This document shows, one piece after another, positions 35,552 through 37,723 of a stretch of DNA of 37,723 nucleotides (the stretch's first letter is position 1; every line of letters begins with the position of its first letter). The notes under the pieces are model-generated. The model did no database searches. It was not told where the DNA came from and saw nothing but the letters and a program-made list of their open reading frames with translations. The position numbers and the translations under genes were made by a program. This DNA is from Lachnospiraceae bacterium (lineage in GTDB: Bacteria; Bacillota_A; Clostridia; Lachnospirales; Lachnospiraceae), in assembly GCA_017416505.1 (NCBI GenBank), contig JAFQCI010000114.1, forward strand, positions 1 through 37,723, written 5' to 3'.

Positions 35552-35749
35552 GGGATTTGGTTCCAAACTAATGTGCAACGAATGGGGATTTGATGGGAAT
35601 TCTGGGTTATTTATACGGGGATTTGCCATGAATTTGGAACTACCTGTATGGGGATTCGAGGAGGATTAAGAATAGTTTGTTCGGGGATTTGAGTGAAAAT
35701 TCTGTTTACATGAAAGGGGATTCGAGTTATACTATACTCTGTGGGGTGA
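35552..35749. repeat. Degenerate tandem array, six units with exact 33-bp period
   Basis: GGGATTTG or GGGATTCG begins at 35552, 35585, 35618, 35651, 35684 and 35717: five consecutive spacings of exactly 33 bases. Units 2-6 carry an extra G in front (GGGGATTYG). The other 24-25 bases vary, with weak shared traits (a GAATTCTG-like centre in units 2, 3 and 5; units often end TRTG or TACG). The array lies wholly between MATE and the AAA ATPase gene and its last unit overlaps that gene's promoter. The rest of the 35393-35755 gap (35393-35551) is A/T-rich with no gene seen. Confidence 0.85.
35705..35733 (+). promoter_or_regulatory. Promoter of the AAA/DUF4143 ATPase gene, inside the array
   Basis: TTTACA (35705-35710), 17 nt, TATACT (35728-35733). 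The last GGGGATTCG (35716-35724) fills the spacer between the two boxes. The start codon is 23 bases downstream of the -10, with GGGGTGA as ribosome-binding site. Confidence 0.6.
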
Positions 35750-35755
35750 TATAAT

Positions 35756-37096
35756 ATGGCTAAAACTGTTTTTAAAAGAAAAATATATGATGAAATACTT
35801 GAATGGAAAGAAAAACGTAGCAATAAATACGCACTTCTGATAAAGGGTGCCAGGCGAGTTGGAAAATCAACGATAGCGGAAGAATTTGCCAAGAATGAAT
35901 TTAAATCATATATTATGATTGATTTTGCACATACAAGTAAAGCAATCATAGAATTATTTGATGATACGTATAACTTGGATTTTTTCTTTCTACAATTGCA
36001 ACAGTTAACTGGAGTCAGATTGTATAAGAATGAGTCTGTAATAATATTTGATGAGGTTCAACTGTTACCAAAGGCCAGACAGGCAATCAAGTACCTTGTA
36101 GCTGATGGAAGATATAAGTATATTGAGACAGGTTCCCTTTTATCCATAAAAAAGAATACGAAGGATATATTAATTCCTAGTGAAGAGCATAAGATATCAA
36201 TGTATCCGATGGATTTTGAAGAATTCTTGTGGGCAATCGGTGATGAAATCACAGCGGACACAATTAGGTTGCTTTTAAAAAGCAAAAAAGCCGCCGGAAA
36301 TGCAATGCATAGAAATCTGATGCGTATTTTTAGACTGTATATGCTTATAGGTGGGATGCCGCAGGCAGTAGAAACATATTTGGAACAAAATAACCTACAG
36401 GCAGTTGATGAAGTAAAAAGAGAAATAGTAGATTTATATGAAGAAGATTTCACAAAGATAGATGGCACTGGACTTGCAGGGGATATATATGATGCGATTC
36501 CGGCAAGTCTAAGTGGGAATGCATCCAGATATGTCTTATCAAATGCGAGAGAAGGAGCGAGTTCAGAGCAGGTGCGTAAATTAGTACCAGATATACTTAG
36601 TACTTATACGGTAAATATTGCATATCATGCAAATAATCCGGGGGTCGGAATGGCATTAGAAAAAGATGCGGGACGATACAAGTTATTCACATCTGATGTT
36701 GGGCTTTTTGTGACACTTGCATTTAAGGATAAAAATTATACTGAAAATGTAATCTATAATAAGCTGCTGTCGGATAAATTAGAAGCTAATTTAGGATATG
36801 TATATGAATGTGTTGTAGCACAAATGTTAATAGCTAAGGGAAACAATTTGTTTTATTATACGATGCAAAGTGATACATCAAATCATTTGTATGAGATAGA
36901 TTTTCTGACTTCAATCGGTGATAAAATTAATCCAATTGAAGTGAAATCTGGAAATTATAGAGGACATAAATCTTTAGATGAATTTTGTGATAAGTTCAAT
37001 CATCGCATCAAAAACAAGTACGTTGTTCATACTAAGGATTACGAATGGAAAAATGGTATTCATTACCTGCCGGTATATATGATACCATTTTTGTAG
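35756..37096 (+). CDS. AAA_14 / DUF4143 ATP-binding protein
   Basis: A 446-aa predicted cytoplasmic ATPase. The N-terminal AAA_14 domain (about 22-160) has Walker A GARRVGKST (31-39), Walker B VIIFDEVQ (95-102, D99-E100) and an ETGSLLS sensor-like strand. A helical middle part (about 170-300) leads to the C-terminal DUF4143, whose end (YEIDFLT...NPIEVKSG; D382, E395, K397) has the look of a PD-(D/E)xK nuclease core. These proteins are abundant and often multi-copy in gut bacteria; no function is proven, with defence or DNA transactions proposed by analogy. Its promoter lies in the 33-bp array, and a terminator follows. Confidence 0.88.
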   Translation: MAKTVFKRKIYDEILEWKEKRSNKYALLIKGARRVGKSTIAEEFAKNEFKSYIMIDFAHTSKAIIELFDDTYNLDFFFLQLQQLTGVRLYKNESVIIFDEVQLLPKARQAIKYLVADGRYKYIETGSLLSIKKNTKDILIPSEEHKISMYPMDFEEFLWAIGDEITADTIRLLLKSKKAAGNAMHRNLMRIFRLYMLIGGMPQAVETYLEQNNLQAVDEVKREIVDLYEEDFTKIDGTGLAGDIYDAIPASLSGNASRYVLSNAREGASSEQVRKLVPDILSTYTVNIAYHANNPGVGMALEKDAGRYKLFTSDVGLFVTLAFKDKNYTENVIYNKLLSDKLEANLGYVYECVVAQMLIAKGNNLFYYTMQSDTSNHLYEIDFLTSIGDKINPIEVKSGNYRGHKSLDEFCDKFNHRIKNKYVVHTKDYEWKNGIHYLPVYMIPFL

Positions 37097-37158
37097 GAGA
37101 AAGCGAAAACAAAGATTTACGAGTAATAAAGGGTTATTATATTTTAATAAAGCAAATG

Positions 37159-37206
37159 AAAACGGAGATACTTAAAACTATAAGTTTTGGCGTACCTCCG
37201 TTTTTG
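37159..37206 (+). terminator. Rho-independent terminator after the ATPase gene
   Basis: AAAACGGAG (37159-37167) pairs with CTCCGTTTT (37196-37204), followed by T. An inner hairpin AAAACT/AGTTTT (37174-37179, 37183-37188) caps it. Confidence 0.75.
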
Positions 37207-37252
37207 TATTGTCTAAAATTATGGCATTACTAAATATCTTTTCCTTTTCATT

Positions 37253-37465
37253 TTAGTACAATCCATCCCCTAGATTTTTAATAATCTGGTTCATTTCTGT
37301 CTTACTCTTCACGTTTTTACTATCAGCCACAAGTTTTTCTTTTTCGTATTCCGTAAGTTTGGAGTAATTGTTGATTGCGTTTTCGTTCATCGCCATTCCC
37401 ATGGCAAGACCCGTAGGTAGCCCGTTAGTTAGCATAAAATTGTTGTGGTATTGATTCATATCCAT
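37253..37465 (-). CDS. Small conserved protein of unknown function
   Basis: A 70-aa protein with AGGAGGT eight bases before ATG 37465. It has an Asn/Met-rich N-terminal half (MDMNQYHNNFMLTNGLPTGL, then AMGMAMNENAINNYSKL) and a charged helical end (EYEKEKLVADSKNVKSKTEM). I recall similar short proteins in other Lachnospiraceae but know no function for them. There are no membrane segments. It lies between the ATPase terminator and the second 54-bp repeat. Confidence 0.7.
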   Translation of the reverse strand: MDMNQYHNNFMLTNGLPTGLAMGMAMNENAINNYSKLTEYEKEKLVADSKNVKSKTEMNQIIKNLGDGLY

Positions 37466-37582
37466 TTGGTGGTACCTCCTATTTTATAATGAAAATCATA
37501 AATTATTATGGTTTCTTTTAGTTTTCCCTGTGAAAGATGATTCAATCAGCTAATATGTGGATATTCATTTGAAATATGTCAT

Positions 37583-37636
37583 GTTACTGTACAGACAGCA
37601 CCAAAACACTTGCTGTTTTGGTGCGTAAGAACGTGA
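37583..37636. repeat. 54-bp direct repeat, copy 2
   Basis: Identical over 54 bases to 33776-33829, same orientation, 3807 bases apart. Hairpin GCACCAAAACA/TGTTTTGGTGC at 37598-37624. Confidence 0.85.
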
Positions 37637-37644
37637 TTCAGGAG

Positions 37645-37723
37645 TTCGCAGGCTCCTTTTGCGAAGCAAAACTCTAAATGAGCCTGCGAATTGTTACTGT
37701 TTACGAGGCACGAGTGGACAGTA
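37645..37723. repeat. Nested palindromes with GTTACTGT ends (window edge)
   Basis: TTCGCAGGCTC (37645-37655) pairs perfectly with GAGCCTGCGAA (37680-37690), and its loop contains another hairpin, TTTTGC/GCAAAA (37657-37671). It is followed by GTTACTGT (37693-37700) and, at the last six bases, ACAGTA, which can pair with TACTGT (37695-37700). Together with the adjacent 54-bp repeat this looks like one larger structured intergenic element cut by the window end. Confidence 0.55.

Noticed and set aside
35552..35749. Reading the 33-bp array as a CRISPR array
   Set aside because: The constant part is only 8-9 bp and the period 33 bp, both too short for a CRISPR repeat plus spacer, and no cas gene is present.
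35611..35949. Minus-strand 112-codon reading frame across the array and the start of the ATPase gene
   Set aside because: It has no ribosome-binding site, overlaps a well-supported gene on the other strand, and its IP-every-11-residues pattern simply reflects the 33-bp period.

Overview
The window is a low-GC Firmicutes (Bacillota) chromosome segment, most likely from a Lachnospiraceae gut or rumen Clostridium relative. This is inferred from the AT-rich codon use, strong AGGAGG ribosome-binding sites, consensus sigma-A type promoters, an SdpR/SdpI pair, a DUF2142 + GT2 + DUF2304 polysaccharide block, and a GH5 enzyme with a choline-binding-like repeat tail. UGA is used as an ordinary stop elsewhere, so the code looks standard. 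No rRNA, tRNA, CRISPR array or intact insertion sequence was seen.

Layout. 1-1140: gene-poor, with a multi-arm palindromic repeat, a zinc-ribbon DUF6487-like gene (minus strand) and the first 15 codons of a dead HAD phosphatase. 1142-2977: SdpR-type ArsR repressor, SdpI-family membrane protein and YhfC-type intramembrane protease, behind a consensus promoter and a perfect palindrome. 3010-4761: a DXS-type transketolase gene interrupted by one in-frame UGA. 4913-7828: response regulator, sensor kinase and an unrecognised anchored protein. 7926-8831: C39-like cysteine peptidase. 8982-9587: Fic AMP-transferase. 9720-12009: two-gene ABC exporter. 12136-14602: LysR regulator divergent from a tryptophanase / tyrosine phenol-lyase family enzyme with an altered active site. 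14843-16954: chemoreceptor fused to YcgR-N and PilZ domains. 17164-18447: O-acetylhomoserine sulfhydrylase. 18673-27624: a six-gene surface-polysaccharide operon (Wzm permease, Wzt ATPase with sugar-binding tail, methyltransferase-GT2-GT2 fusion, DUF2142, DPM1-like GT2, DUF2304). 27935-30181: secreted GH5 glucanase with zinc-knuckle-like repeats and a wall-binding tail. 30307-33675 (minus): DUF2339 membrane protein and a tail-anchored amidase. 34001-35392: MATE exporter. 35552-35749: a degenerate array with an exact 33-bp period. 35756-37096: AAA/DUF4143 ATPase. 37253-37465 (minus): small conserved protein.

How parts work together (inference). In the polysaccharide operon the methyltransferase and two GT2 modules sit next to a Wzt with a C-terminal carbohydrate-binding domain, which suggests an O8/O9a-like scheme where a capped chain end is recognised for export. 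DPM1-like GT2 plus DUF2304 would make a polyprenyl-phosphate sugar for the GT-C-like DUF2142 protein, decorating the chain outside the cell.

Most unusual items: the six-unit GGGATTYG array with exact 33-bp phasing before the ATPase; the single UGA codon in dxs; the lyase that keeps its PLP lysine but lacks two neighbouring catalytic residues; two families of dispersed intergenic palindromes, including a perfect 54-bp direct repeat flanking the MATE/ATPase block; and the amidase with a C-terminal membrane anchor but no signal peptide.
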